Source: Leifsonia sp. TF02-11 (GTDB taxonomy: Bacteria; Actinomycetota; Actinomycetes; Actinomycetales; Microbacteriaceae). From it: DNA of 64,000 nt. The translations under genes and the position numbers were made by a program. Each line of letters opens with the position of its first letter. Position 1 is the stretch's first letter. Below the pieces are notes generated by a model, which made no database searches, was not told the origin of the DNA, and saw nothing but the letters and a program-made list of their open reading frames with translations. Positions 18,893 to 27,626 of this stretch are shown one piece after another. The DNA lies in assembly GCF_017565305.1 (NCBI RefSeq), contig NZ_JAGEKP010000022.1:1-64000 (forward strand). Direction: 5' to 3'.

Positions 18893-21324
18893 GCCACGGC
18901 CGAGTAGGCGACGATCCCCCGGCGGATGGACTCGAGCGCCTGTCGGGCGGTTCGGCCGACATTCCCCTGCGCGACCAGCGAGAGCTGATCCAGGAGGTCG
19001 ATGGTCTGCTTGGCCCAGCGTACGAAGTCGCCCGCGGCCATGTCCGCCTCGCGCAGCACGACGTCGAGGGACGCGCCGCGGGCCCACTGGTACATCGCCA
19101 GCGCGAGAGCCGTGGAGATCGGGTCGCTTCCCGGCAGCCGGTTCTCACGCTCAAGGTCGTCGAGCCGCGCCCACAGATCGGTCGTGCGGTCCAAAGCCGG
19201 CCGGAAGGCACCGCGCGGCAGGTTACGGTCGTGCGCCAGCCCCTCGTCGCGCCGCGGTTCGAACACCAGAGCACACGCCATCGCGGCGAGGCTCGGCGCG
19301 TCGAGCTCCTTCCACACTCCGCGGCGCAGGCACTCGGCGACCAGGAGATCGCGCTCGCCGTAGATCCGCTTGAGCGTTCGCCCGTGCACGGTCAGGCTCG
19401 TCTCGCCCGCGTCGTCCGTGAGGTAGCCCAGCTCGAGGAGGACATCGGAGACGCGGTCGAAGACCTTCGCGACCGCGCCGGTGCGCGACTGGATCTGCGC
19501 GCTCAGGCGGTCCGTCTCGCGCTTGAGCTTCCACCAGCGCTCCGACCAGCGCGCGTGCTGCTCGCGGTCGGGGCAGCGGTGACAGGGGTGTTCCCGCAGC
19601 CGTTTGCGGAGCGCGGCCAGCTGGCGCTGACGCTTGTCGCGATCGGACCGGGAGGCGTTCTCGGCCCGCTGGCCCTTCTTCTCCAGGTCGCTGAGCTCGC
19701 GCCGGATGCGGGAGTATTCGCGGAAGTCGCCCAGATGGCACTGCATCGCCTTCTCGTAGCCGGCGAGCGACTCCTCCTGCTGCTTGACCTTGCGCGCGAG
19801 GTCGACGACTGCGCGGTCGGCCTGGAACTGCGCGAACGACGACTCCAGGATCTCGCGTGTGCGCTGGCGACCGAACTGGTCGACGAGGTTCACCGCCATG
19901 TTGTACGTGGGGCGGAAGCTCGAGTTCAGCGGATAGCTGCGGCGGGAGGCGAGAGACGCCACCGATTGCGGGTCCAGGCCGTCCTCCCACTGGATGACGG
20001 AGTGGCCCTCGACGTCGATGCCGCGCCGGCCGGCCCGACCGGTGAGCTGGGTATACTCCCCCGGCGTGATCGGCACTCGCGATTCGCCGTTGAACTTCTC
20101 GAGCTTCTCGAGCACCACCGTGCGCGCGGGCATGTTGATGCCGAGCGCGAGCGTCTCCGTCGCGAAGACGACCTTCACCAGCTTGCGGCGGAACAGCTCC
20201 TCCACGACCTCCTTGAAGGCAGGGAGGAGTCCCGCGTGATGGGCCGCGACGCCGCGCTCGAGGCCCTCCAGCCACTCCCAGTAGCCCAGCACCGCCAGGT
20301 CCTCGTCGAGGAGGGTACGGCAGCGCTCCTCGACGATCGCCCTGATCTCGTCGCGCTCACGCGCTTCGGTGAGCCGGATGCCCTCCCTGAGCGTCTGCCG
20401 GACCGCCGCGTCGCACCCGTTGCGGCTGAAGATGAAGAAGATCGCGGGCAGCAGGTTGTGCTCGCCGAGCAGACGCACGACGTCGGCGCGATTCATCCGG
20501 AACGAGTCCGGCCGGCCGCCGCGGGAGTGGTAGCGGCCCACATCCCGCGTCTGGCGACTGCTGAGCACCCGGCCGCCGTAGCGGGCCATCTGCACCAGCT
20601 CCGGGTTCACCCGGTTCGTGGCTGCGAGCCCCGACGAGTCGAACAGATCGATGAGCTTGGAGCGCATGAGGATGTGCTGCTCGAGCGGGACGGGCCGCTC
20701 CTCCGAGACGACGACATCGGTGTCTCCGCGAACCGCCTGCAGCCAGTCGCCGAACTCCTCCGCGTTGGACACGGTCGCGCTGAGCGAGACCATGCGCACG
20801 GCGGGAGGGAGGTGGATGATGACCTCCTCCCAGACCGCGCCGCGGAACCGGTCGGCCAGGTAGTGCACCTCGTCCATCACGACGTACGCCAGGTCGGTCA
20901 GCAGATCGGAGTCGGCGTAGAGCATGTTGCGCAGCACCTCGGTCGTCATCACGACGATCCTGGCGTGCGAGTTGATGTTGGTGTCGCCGGTGAGCAGCCC
21001 GACGGACTCCGCGCCGTAGGCCTGGACGAACTCCTGGAACTTCTGATTGCTCAGCGCCTTCATCGGCGTCGTATAGAACACCTTCGAATTCGCCTCGCGC
21101 ATGGCCAGGAACACCGCGAACTCGGCCACGATCGTCTTGCCCGCGCCGGTCGGCGCCGCGACCAGCACGCTGCGACCGTTCTCGAGGCTCGCGCACGCCT
21201 CGCGCTGGAACGGGTCGAGGTCGAAACGCAGCCCGGCGCGGAACGTCTCGAGGAGCGGTTGCTTCGCACGCTGTCGAGAGGCGGCGAAGCGCTCGGCCGG
21301 AGAGAGCTGCTGCTGGTCGGTCAC
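18889..21324 (-). CDS. helY: HelY/Ski2-like DEAD/DEAH-box helicase
   Basis: An 811-residue Ski2/Mtr4-type helicase. Walker A, AAPTGAGKTIVAE, is at about 56-68. Walker B is DEVHYL near 152, motif III reads LSATVSNAEEF, and motif VI is QLTGRAGRRGID. A basic coiled-coil region (about 530-600) has RHPCHRCPDREQH-like cysteines, and a C-terminal ratchet domain follows. It would unwind RNA or structured nucleic acid. The GTG start lies nine bases after tatC. The order tatA-tatC-helY is the same as in mycobacteria. Confidence 0.92.
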   Translation of the reverse strand: MTDQQQLSPAERFAASRQRAKQPLLETFRAGLRFDLDPFQREACASLENGRSVLVAAPTGAGKTIVAEFAVFLAMREANSKVFYTTPMKALSNQKFQEFVQAYGAESVGLLTGDTNINSHARIVVMTTEVLRNMLYADSDLLTDLAYVVMDEVHYLADRFRGAVWEEVIIHLPPAVRMVSLSATVSNAEEFGDWLQAVRGDTDVVVSEERPVPLEQHILMRSKLIDLFDSSGLAATNRVNPELVQMARYGGRVLSSRQTRDVGRYHSRGGRPDSFRMNRADVVRLLGEHNLLPAIFFIFSRNGCDAAVRQTLREGIRLTEARERDEIRAIVEERCRTLLDEDLAVLGYWEWLEGLERGVAAHHAGLLPAFKEVVEELFRRKLVKVVFATETLALGINMPARTVVLEKLEKFNGESRVPITPGEYTQLTGRAGRRGIDVEGHSVIQWEDGLDPQSVASLASRRSYPLNSSFRPTYNMAVNLVDQFGRQRTREILESSFAQFQADRAVVDLARKVKQQEESLAGYEKAMQCHLGDFREYSRIRRELSDLEKKGQRAENASRSDRDKRQRQLAALRKRLREHPCHRCPDREQHARWSERWWKLKRETDRLSAQIQSRTGAVAKVFDRVSDVLLELGYLTDDAGETSLTVHGRTLKRIYGERDLLVAECLRRGVWKELDAPSLAAMACALVFEPRRDEGLAHDRNLPRGAFRPALDRTTDLWARLDDLERENRLPGSDPISTALALAMYQWARGASLDVVLREADMAAGDFVRWAKQTIDLLDQLSLVAQGNVGRTARQALESIRRGIVAYSAVA

Positions 21325-21333
21325 GCGACCAGC

Positions 21334-22125
21334 CTATGCCGCGAGCTCCGCCTCCAGCCGCATCGCGGCCTTCGCCGCCCGGCGGTCGTGCAACCACGAC
21401 ACCGCGTAGGCGGCGAAGTAGAGCACCACCATCGGCACCGCGAGCAGGAACATCGAGAGCACGTCGGCGGCCGGCGTCGCGATCGCCGTGAACAGCGCGA
21501 TCAGGATGATCGCCCACCGCCAGGAGCCGATGATCGACTTGGCGCTGAGCACGCCGACGAAGTTGAGCAGCACCAGGAAGACCGGCAGGACGAAGGCGAC
21601 GCCCACCGCGATCACCAGCTTGGTCACGAAGTCGATGTAGGTCTTGGCGTCGATGATCGCGGAGTCCTGCTCCGGCGCGAAGCTGGTGAGCAGACCGACC
21701 ATGTGCGGCACGAGCAACCAGCCGACAACTCCGCCGGCGATGAAGAGCGGCACTGCGGTGAAGAAGAACCCGAAGGCGTACTTGAGCTCCTTGCGCGTGA
21801 GCGCCGGCACGAAGAACGCCCAGATCTGCCAGAGCCAGATGGGGCTGGAGATGACCACGCCGATGGTGATGGCCACCTGCATCTTGAGGTCGAACGCTCC
21901 GGTGATGGTGCCGTAGTTGAGCATCGCCTCGCGGCCCTGCTGCTTGGCGATCTCGGTGATGGGACCGCGCAGCGCGTTCATCACCGGATCGGCGAGGAGC
22001 CAACCCGCGATCGCGCCGACCAGAAGTCCGATCGCAGCGCGGAACAGACGTTTGCGAAGCTCGATGAAATGCTCGGCCAGCGACATCCGGCCTTCGCGGT
22101 TCTTGCCTCGCTTGGTGGAGGCCAC
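21334..22125 (-). CDS. tatC: Sec-independent protein translocase subunit TatC
   Basis: A 263-residue membrane protein with six helices. The N-terminal signature MSLAEHFIELRKRLFRA is the twin-arginine signal recognition face, and FGFFFTAVPLF and PVFLVLLNFVGVLS are also conserved. It forms the receptor complex of the Tat pathway, which exports folded proteins. I chose GTG at 22125, five bases after the tatA stop, because the longer frame upstream lies inside tatA. A likely Tat substrate is encoded at 44533-45477. Confidence 0.95.
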   Translation of the reverse strand: MASTKRGKNREGRMSLAEHFIELRKRLFRAAIGLLVGAIAGWLLADPVMNALRGPITEIAKQQGREAMLNYGTITGAFDLKMQVAITIGVVISSPIWLWQIWAFFVPALTRKELKYAFGFFFTAVPLFIAGGVVGWLLVPHMVGLLTSFAPEQDSAIIDAKTYIDFVTKLVIAVGVAFVLPVFLVLLNFVGVLSAKSIIGSWRWAIILIALFTAIATPAADVLSMFLLAVPMVVLYFAAYAVSWLHDRRAAKAAMRLEAELAA

Positions 22126-22129
22126 GCGG

Positions 22130-22354
22130 TTACTGCTTCGGCTTGGAATCGGTCGTGTCGGCGGAGGCGGACGAAGCGGCGTCGTCGGCACTGCCGTCCT
22201 TTCCGTCCTTCTTCATTTCATCGACCTCGCCCTTGAAGATACGCATCGACTGGCCGATGCTCCGGGCGAGTGCGGGCAGCTTCGGCGCGCCGAAGAGGAG
22301 GAGGATGACCGCGAGAATGATGAGCAGGTGCCATCCGGTGAGGCCGCCGAGCAT
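22130..22354 (-). CDS. tatA: Sec-independent protein translocase subunit TatA/E
   Basis: A 74-residue protein with one N-terminal helix (WHLLIILAVILLLFGAPKLP) containing the FGxxKLP hinge. An amphipathic helix LARSIGQSMRIFKGEVDEM and an acidic Ser/Ala tail follow. It polymerises to form the Tat pore. An AAGGA site precedes the ATG. It is followed directly by tatC. Confidence 0.96.
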   Translation of the reverse strand: MLGGLTGWHLLIILAVILLLFGAPKLPALARSIGQSMRIFKGEVDEMKKDGKDGSADDAASSASADTTDSKPKQ

Positions 22355-22357
22355 GAT

Positions 22358-22708
22358 TTACGTCCTTTTGCCTAAGTCGGAGTAGCGGAACGGATCCGCT
22401 GTGACAAGTATTTTACCGCGCCGGACTCGCTGATCTCTGCGAGCTTGCCGTGCGACACGGCGGTCGGCGATGGCTTGCTCACGGTGAGCGCGGAGTTCAT
22501 CCGGGTCGTCGAAGACCGCGCTGTGAAACTCAGCGTACCGCATGTCAGCCGAGCGTTCGCTGAGGACCTCCGCCTTCTCCATCAGCGCACCGGCTTCCCG
22601 CGCGGCCGCCATCACCTTGCGGAACAGCGACCACCCGAAGTATGCGAGCATGCCGAACAGACCGAGCACGAGCACGGTCCAGATGACCACCCACGACCAC
22701 CACGGCAT
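22358..22708 (-). CDS. Conserved single-pass membrane protein of unknown function
   Basis: A 116-residue protein with one N-terminal helix (about 4-27, WSWVVIWTVLVLGLFGMLAY). A helical region with VLSERSADMRYAEFHSAV and a strongly basic C-terminus (RRVARQARRDQRVRRGK) follow. It lies between pafC and tatA, four bases before tatA, a position kept in related actinobacteria as far as I recall. The basic tail is presumably cytoplasmic. No function is known. Confidence 0.75.
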   Translation of the reverse strand: MPWWSWVVIWTVLVLGLFGMLAYFGWSLFRKVMAAAREAGALMEKAEVLSERSADMRYAEFHSAVFDDPDELRAHREQAIADRRVARQARRDQRVRRGKILVTADPFRYSDLGKRT

Positions 22709-22717
22709 GGTGGGAGC

Positions 22718-23692
22718 CTAGCGGTAGCGGTCGGCGCCCGCACGCGCCCACTCGGCCACGATGGTGCGTGCCTCGGGAGGGTCGAGCACCGTGAGAACTC
22801 CGGAGAGACCCGCCACCAGCCGCTTGAGACCGTGGAAGTGCGCCACCCGAACGCTGGTGCGCACCCGCCCGTCGCGCTCCTCGCGCGCCGCTCCCTCCGG
22901 GATGTAGTCCTCGATGAGCGGGATCGCCGACGCCGACACCTCGATGGTGACGAGCTGGTCCTCCGGCGTCCCCTCGAACAGCGTCTCCGGGAGCCGCAGG
23001 TCGCCGGGGCGATAGGTGATCGGGTCGTCGGTGGTCACCAGATCGTCGATGCGGTCGAGACGGAACGTCCTGATCGCCGTGCGCAGATGGTCCCAGCCGC
23101 GCAGGTACCAGTCCTGGTCGGCCGACTCGACGCGCAACGGGTCCACGCGACGCCGCTCCCGCTCGCCGCGGGAGTTGAGGTAGTCGAACTCCAGCTGGGT
23201 GCCGGCGATGACGGCGTCGCGGATCGTCGCGAGCGCCTCGTCGGACTCCGAGCGCGCCACGGCCACCTGACTCGGTGCCGCGGAGGCGCCGCGCGCCAGC
23301 TTGGCCATCAGCGACCCGATCACGTCGCGGTCGGCGTTCTCGGGGAGCGCGGTCAGGTACTGGAGGCCGGCGATCAGGGCAGCGGCCTCCCTGGCGGAGA
23401 ACCGCGGGGAGTCGTCGATGGCCACCTGATGCGTGAGGACGATCCGGTCGTTCTCCTCGAAGTCGTCCCACGAGATGTCGAAGAGGTCGCCCGGCTGGTA
23501 CGCGTTGGTCTCGCCGGGGATGCCGGAGACCGCGATCAGCCGCACGGCGTCGCGCATGCTCTCCTCGTCGACGGCGAAGTGCTCGGCCGCCTCCGCGACG
23601 CTCACCCGGTCGCGGTCCATCAGGTACGGCACGAGGGCCAGGAGGAACGCCAGCTTGTCCTGCGCCTGCATCGGGCGCCTGCGTTCAGCCAT
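22718..23692 (-). CDS. pafC: WYL-domain transcriptional regulator PafC
   Basis: A 324-residue regulator with an N-terminal winged helix-turn-helix (about 10-60, VSVAEAAEHFAVDEESMRDA), a central WYL domain and a C-terminal WCX region. The WYL core reads GERERRRVDPLRVESADQDW then YLRGWDHLRTAIRTFRLDRI. With PafB it forms the PafBC activator, which in mycobacteria drives the LexA-independent DNA-damage response. Its ATG overlaps the end of pafB by eight bases. Confidence 0.92.
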   Translation of the reverse strand: MAERRRPMQAQDKLAFLLALVPYLMDRDRVSVAEAAEHFAVDEESMRDAVRLIAVSGIPGETNAYQPGDLFDISWDDFEENDRIVLTHQVAIDDSPRFSAREAAALIAGLQYLTALPENADRDVIGSLMAKLARGASAAPSQVAVARSESDEALATIRDAVIAGTQLEFDYLNSRGERERRRVDPLRVESADQDWYLRGWDHLRTAIRTFRLDRIDDLVTTDDPITYRPGDLRLPETLFEGTPEDQLVTIEVSASAIPLIEDYIPEGAAREERDGRVRTSVRVAHFHGLKRLVAGLSGVLTVLDPPEARTIVAEWARAGADRYR

Positions 23693-24743
23693 CAGAGCCC
23701 CCGCTCTGGTCGTCGTGCGCGTCGTGCGCGTCTTCGTGCGCGCGCGCCACGATCAGGAGGCGCTCGAGGACCTTCTCGCGCAGCTCCGCCGGCGAGAGCA
23801 CGAGCACCTCCGGGCCGAAGGCCGCGAGCTGGTCGGCGAGGATGTTGATGTCGGAGAAGTTCACCGTGAGCGGGAAGGCCTCGCCGTCGTGGGCCGACGG
23901 CACGGCGTCGCCGTAGCGCTTGCGCAGCCGGGTGGCGGCGTCGGTGCCGGCGGTGACCTCGATCTCCGCGACGTTCGCCGTCCAGATGCGTTCGAGGTCG
24001 TCGAGCGCGCGCTCCGCGAAGTCGGACCCCTCCGGCTGGAAGGTGCGCGCGGTGACCTTGACCGGCCCGACCATGCGCGAGAGCAGGAAGGTGCGGGATC
24101 CTCCCGCATCCTGATCGATGCCCTGCAGGTGCCACCGCCCTTGGTGCTGCACGAGCGCGAGAGGGGCGACCGTGCGCACCCGCGACGCGCTCTCCCCCGG
24201 TTTCAGGTACGGGAACTGGACGATCGCGTGCCGTTCCAGCGCCTGGCTCAGCGGGTCGAACGCACTCTCCCGCGCCCGCAGCCGCGGCGCGTAGCCGACC
24301 ACGGGGTCGTCGGCCTCCACGCCGAGCGAGCGCAGCTTCATCAGGGCGCGCCGGGACTCGCCGGACAGCGACCCTTCGCGCCACACGGTCGCGGCGAGGC
24401 CGAGCAGTGTGATCTCCTCCGGAGAGAACACGACGTCCGACGGGAGGTCGTATGCGCCCTTCGGGATGCGATAGCGCAACAGCTGGTTGTTGCCCGCTGC
24501 CTCCGGCGACTCCACGGTCTCGAGCGGGACGCCGAGTTCGCGGATGTCGTCCTTGTCGCGCTCGAACTGCCGCTCGAGGCTGCTGTTGTCACCGTGGGCA
24601 TCGTACCGCTGGCGGTAACCCTGCACCGTCGAGAGGATCTCGCTCTTCGTCAGGCCGTTCTCGGTCGCGAGCAGCGCCAGCACGAGGCTGAAGAGACGCT
24701 CCTCGACCGGGACGCGCGACGGCGAAGACGAGGATCGGGGCAC
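23685..24743 (-). CDS. pafB: WYL-domain transcriptional regulator PafB
   Basis: A 352-residue partner of PafC. It has an N-terminal helix-turn-helix (LTKSEILSTVQGYRQRY, then SLERQFERDKDDIRELGV), a WYL domain around VRTVAPLALVQHQGRWHLQG and a long C-terminal WCX part. The two tandem genes are separate here, as in mycobacteria, whereas some actinobacteria fuse them. Start is GTG at 24743. In this genome they sit without neighbouring Pup-proteasome genes, consistent with their role in damage response rather than proteasome assembly. Confidence 0.92.
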   Translation of the reverse strand: MPRSSSSPSRVPVEERLFSLVLALLATENGLTKSEILSTVQGYRQRYDAHGDNSSLERQFERDKDDIRELGVPLETVESPEAAGNNQLLRYRIPKGAYDLPSDVVFSPEEITLLGLAATVWREGSLSGESRRALMKLRSLGVEADDPVVGYAPRLRARESAFDPLSQALERHAIVQFPYLKPGESASRVRTVAPLALVQHQGRWHLQGIDQDAGGSRTFLLSRMVGPVKVTARTFQPEGSDFAERALDDLERIWTANVAEIEVTAGTDAATRLRKRYGDAVPSAHDGEAFPLTVNFSDINILADQLAAFGPEVLVLSPAELREKVLERLLIVARAHEDAHDAHDDQSGGSDG

Positions 24744-24798
24744 CCGTCCATCCTAGTCGCCTGGCCGTCGCCCGGCAGGCGACGACCGGCCGTTCGGC

Positions 24799-25749
24799 TC
24801 AGCGGACGCCGAGGATGTCGACGACCCAGGCCTGCGCGTCCATCGCGCTGTCCTTGGGCGTCTCGATCACGAGCTGCGAGCCGACCTTCTGGCCCACGAG
24901 CTGCTTCAGCATCGACTGCGGGAGCGCCGGCACGTTGTCGTTGTTCTGGATCTGCAGCTGGCCCGTCGCCATGTTGACGAGGGCGGGTCCGCCGTTGCTC
25001 CAGCTCTTCGTGGTCACGGACTTCGACTCCCAGCCGACGGCCGTGTACTGCAGCGTGACGATGCTGTCCTTCTTCACCGTGGCCCCGTCGCCGGCCTTCA
25101 GCAGCTCGCTGCGCGCGGTGGTGGGCGCGCCGCCGGACGACGGGATGGTGATGCCGGGCTGGCCGGTCGGTGCGAGGACGACGGTCGGGAAGCCCGACAC
25201 GGACGGCCGGACGGCGCCGTTCGCCGCCGCGAGCGACGTGTCGATCACGTCCACGACGAAGATCTGGGTACCGCCGGCGCCCGACGCGTCAGAGCCGTTG
25301 TCCTTTGGCGAGACCACGACGGAGACCCGCGAGCCGACGGTCGTGCACTGGAGACCGCGGGCGATCGCGCCCGTCACACCGCTGGCGGAGGTGTCGAGCG
25401 GGAGCACGACGGCACTGTTGCCGTAACCGCTGCCGCCGATCTGGCCCGTCTGGCCGTCGTACATCGTGTAGCCGAACTCCACCAGCTGACCGGAGTGCAC
25501 CGTCGTGCCGGAACCCGCGGTGATCACCGTGCGCTCGGAGCTCGACGAGTCGATCGGCGTCGGGAGCTCGACCTTCGGCTTCTCACCGATCTTCCCGGTC
25601 GCGCTCACCAGGTTCGATGCCTGGCCGCTCGTCAGGGCGGTGCTGCAGTCGGCGTTCGGGTTGGAGGAGCATCCGGTGAGCGCCACGGCGGCGATGCCGA
25701 CGGCGAGAAGGGCGACGGACGATCTTCCGAGTGCGGTGATTCTGCGCAC
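24799..25749 (-). CDS. FKBP-type peptidyl-prolyl isomerase lipoprotein
   Basis: A 316-residue exported protein. The signal peptide ends in a lipobox AVALTGC (cysteine near residue 25), so it should be lipid-anchored outside the membrane and be modified by the Lgt-LspA-Lnt pathway. Two FKBP-like halves are visible: GQLVEFGYTMYDG and onwards, and DSIVTLQYTAVGW to the C-terminus with VGQKVGSQLVIETPKD. The GTG at 25749 is chosen because GAGGA lies just upstream and the signal peptide begins there. Such proteins sit before pafBC in related genomes. Confidence 0.85.
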   Translation of the reverse strand: MRRITALGRSSVALLAVGIAAVALTGCSSNPNADCSTALTSGQASNLVSATGKIGEKPKVELPTPIDSSSSERTVITAGSGTTVHSGQLVEFGYTMYDGQTGQIGGSGYGNSAVVLPLDTSASGVTGAIARGLQCTTVGSRVSVVVSPKDNGSDASGAGGTQIFVVDVIDTSLAAANGAVRPSVSGFPTVVLAPTGQPGITIPSSGGAPTTARSELLKAGDGATVKKDSIVTLQYTAVGWESKSVTTKSWSNGGPALVNMATGQLQIQNNDNVPALPQSMLKQLVGQKVGSQLVIETPKDSAMDAQAWVVDILGVR

Positions 25750-25813
25750 GGGTCCTCTTTCGATGCGATCGGTGGGGAGGCGGGGAGGCACACGCCTCAC
25801 GACCCCATTCATG

Positions 25814-26857
25814 CTAGTCGACGTGCGGGTCGCGCTCGTCACCGGGGGCGTCGCCGGCGTCGGAGACGGCCTCCTGCTCGGTTCCGCGCGCCAGCTCGGC
25901 ACTGGCCGTGGCCTCGCGCATGCGCTTGCGCAGGCTCTTCGGGCTCGACTGCCGCTCGCCGAGCGCCCCGGGGGTCCAGGCTTCGACGTCCGCGTCGTCG
26001 TAGTCGCTCTTGGACGGCCGCCGCTTGAGCTCGGGGAGCACGGTGCCCGGCGCGAGCCGCCGTGCCGTGATCAGGAAGCCCGTGTGCGCGATCATCCGGT
26101 GGTCGGGGCGCACGGCGAGGCCCTCCACGTGCCAGCCGCGGACCATCGTCTCGCTCGACTGGGGGTGCGTGTAGTGGCCGGTCGCCCTGATCGCCTCCGC
26201 GACTCGGGAGAGCTGCGTCACGGTGGCGACGTAGCAGAGCACCACGCCTCCGGGCTTGAGCGCCTCGGTCACCACGTCCAGCGTCTCCCAGGGCGCGAGC
26301 ATGTCGAGCACGACGCGGTCGACACTGGCCGGCTCGACCGCGGCGGGCAGCGCGTCCTGCAGGTCGCCGACGGTCACGGTCCAGTTGTCGGGGTCGGAGC
26401 CGAGGAACGTCGCGGCGTTGGCCTTCGCGACGTCGGCGAACTCGTCCCTGCGCTCGAACGAGAACAACCGCCCCTCGCTGCCGATCGCGCGCAGGAGCCA
26501 CAGCGACAGCGCTCCGGACCCGACACCGGCCTCGACGACCGTGGCTCCGGGGAAGATGTCGGCCAGCGCCAGGATCTGTGCGGCGTCCTTCGGATAGATG
26601 ATCGCCGCACCGCGCGGCATCGACATCACGAAGTCGTTCAGCAGCGGACGCAGCGCCAAGTGCTCGACGCCCGCGTTGTTGGTCACCACCGAGCCGTCGG
26701 GCAGGCCGATGATGGAGTCGTGCGCCAGCACGCCGCGGTGGCTGTGGAACAGCTTGCCCGGCTCGAGCGTGATGGTGTTCATCCGGCCCTTCGGCCCGGT
26801 CAGCTGCACCCGGTCCCCCACCCGGAACGGACCGGAACTGCGGCGATCGACGCTCAT
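25814..26857 (-). CDS. trmI: tRNA (adenine-58-N1)-methyltransferase TrmI
   Basis: A 347-residue SAM-dependent methyltransferase that makes m1A58 in tRNA. After an N-terminal beta domain (GDRVQLTGPKGRMNTITLEP) comes motif I, VVEAGVGSGALSLWLL, then LFSFERRDEFADVA and DRVVLDMLAPWETL. This matches the mycobacterial TrmI type. A Glu/Asp-rich tail of ~60 residues follows. The ATG at 26857 has GGAGGA upstream and overlaps the HAD stop as ATGA. In M. tuberculosis this gene precedes the mpa-dop-pup-prcBA region; here that region is missing. Confidence 0.93.
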   Translation of the reverse strand: MSVDRRSSGPFRVGDRVQLTGPKGRMNTITLEPGKLFHSHRGVLAHDSIIGLPDGSVVTNNAGVEHLALRPLLNDFVMSMPRGAAIIYPKDAAQILALADIFPGATVVEAGVGSGALSLWLLRAIGSEGRLFSFERRDEFADVAKANAATFLGSDPDNWTVTVGDLQDALPAAVEPASVDRVVLDMLAPWETLDVVTEALKPGGVVLCYVATVTQLSRVAEAIRATGHYTHPQSSETMVRGWHVEGLAVRPDHRMIAHTGFLITARRLAPGTVLPELKRRPSKSDYDDADVEAWTPGALGERQSSPKSLRKRMREATASAELARGTEQEAVSDAGDAPGDERDPHVD

Positions 26858-27540
26858 CGCGCTTCCTCCCGTGCCGCTGCGACCGCGGCGATGTCGTCGG
26901 CCGTGCGCCCGTCGAGCGACTCCCACAGCGTGTGCTCGTCGGACTCCGGCAGCGGGACGATGTGCGGGACGCCGATCGTCGTCGCCCCGGAGGCCACGGC
27001 GGAGGCCAGCCCGACGAGCGAGTCCTCGATCGCCACCGCATGGCCCGGTTCGATGCCGAGGATCTCCGCGGCGCGCAGGTACGGCTCCGGGTGCGGCTTG
27101 GGCTCGGAGACCTCGTCGCCGCTGACGATGACGTCGAACGCGTCGAACGGGATGGCCCCGACGATCTGCTCGGCCATGCTGCGGACCGACATCGTCACCA
27201 GGGCCGTGCGCACCCCGCGCTCGCGTAGCGACTGCAACAGCTCGCGGGCACCGGGCCGCCACGGGACGCCCTCGCCGGCCAGCTTCTCGCGCACGCGCTC
27301 CGTCAGCCCGTACACGATCTCGTCGGCGGGCAGCTCGACACCGCGCGACTGCAGGATGGCCGCGGAGGTCCAGAGTCCCTGCCCGACCAGCAGCAGGCCG
27401 TCGTCATGGGTCCAGGTGCCCCCGAACGAGCGGACGAGCTCCTGTTCGGACGCCATCCAGTAGGGTTCGGTGTCGACGAGGGTGCCGTCCATGTCCCAGA
27501 GGACGGCGGCCGGCATCGCGTGCGTGGTCAGTTCGGTCAC
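26854..27540 (-). CDS. HAD-superfamily hydrolase (beta-phosphoglucomutase-like)
   Basis: A 228-residue HAD subfamily IA enzyme. Motif I is WDMDGTLVDTEP with catalytic Asp16 and Asp18. Motif II is LVTMSVRS, motif III includes EPKPHPEPYL, and motif IV is AIEDSLVGL. It would dephosphorylate a small phosphorylated metabolite. Start choice is between GTG 27540 and ATG 27516. The upstream frame is open, but overlaps the divergent PAC2 gene. It is co-translated with trmI. Confidence 0.88.
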   Translation of the reverse strand: MTELTTHAMPAAVLWDMDGTLVDTEPYWMASEQELVRSFGGTWTHDDGLLLVGQGLWTSAAILQSRGVELPADEIVYGLTERVREKLAGEGVPWRPGARELLQSLRERGVRTALVTMSVRSMAEQIVGAIPFDAFDVIVSGDEVSEPKPHPEPYLRAAEILGIEPGHAVAIEDSLVGLASAVASGATTIGVPHIVPLPESDEHTLWESLDGRTADDIAAVAAAREEAR

Positions 27541-27626
27541 GACCGGCAAGTCTATCGCGACGGGGTCGGGCCTATCCTGGATGGATGGCGCCCGACCGGT
27601 CGCCGACGAGAGGACGAGGAAGCCAC

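Noticed and set aside
19231-22236. A 1001-codon open frame on the plus strand opposite helY and tatC
   Set aside because: It is an antisense shadow caused by high GC at third positions. It has biased Arg/Glu/His/Gly composition, no domain and no ribosome-binding site, while the minus strand holds well-known genes.
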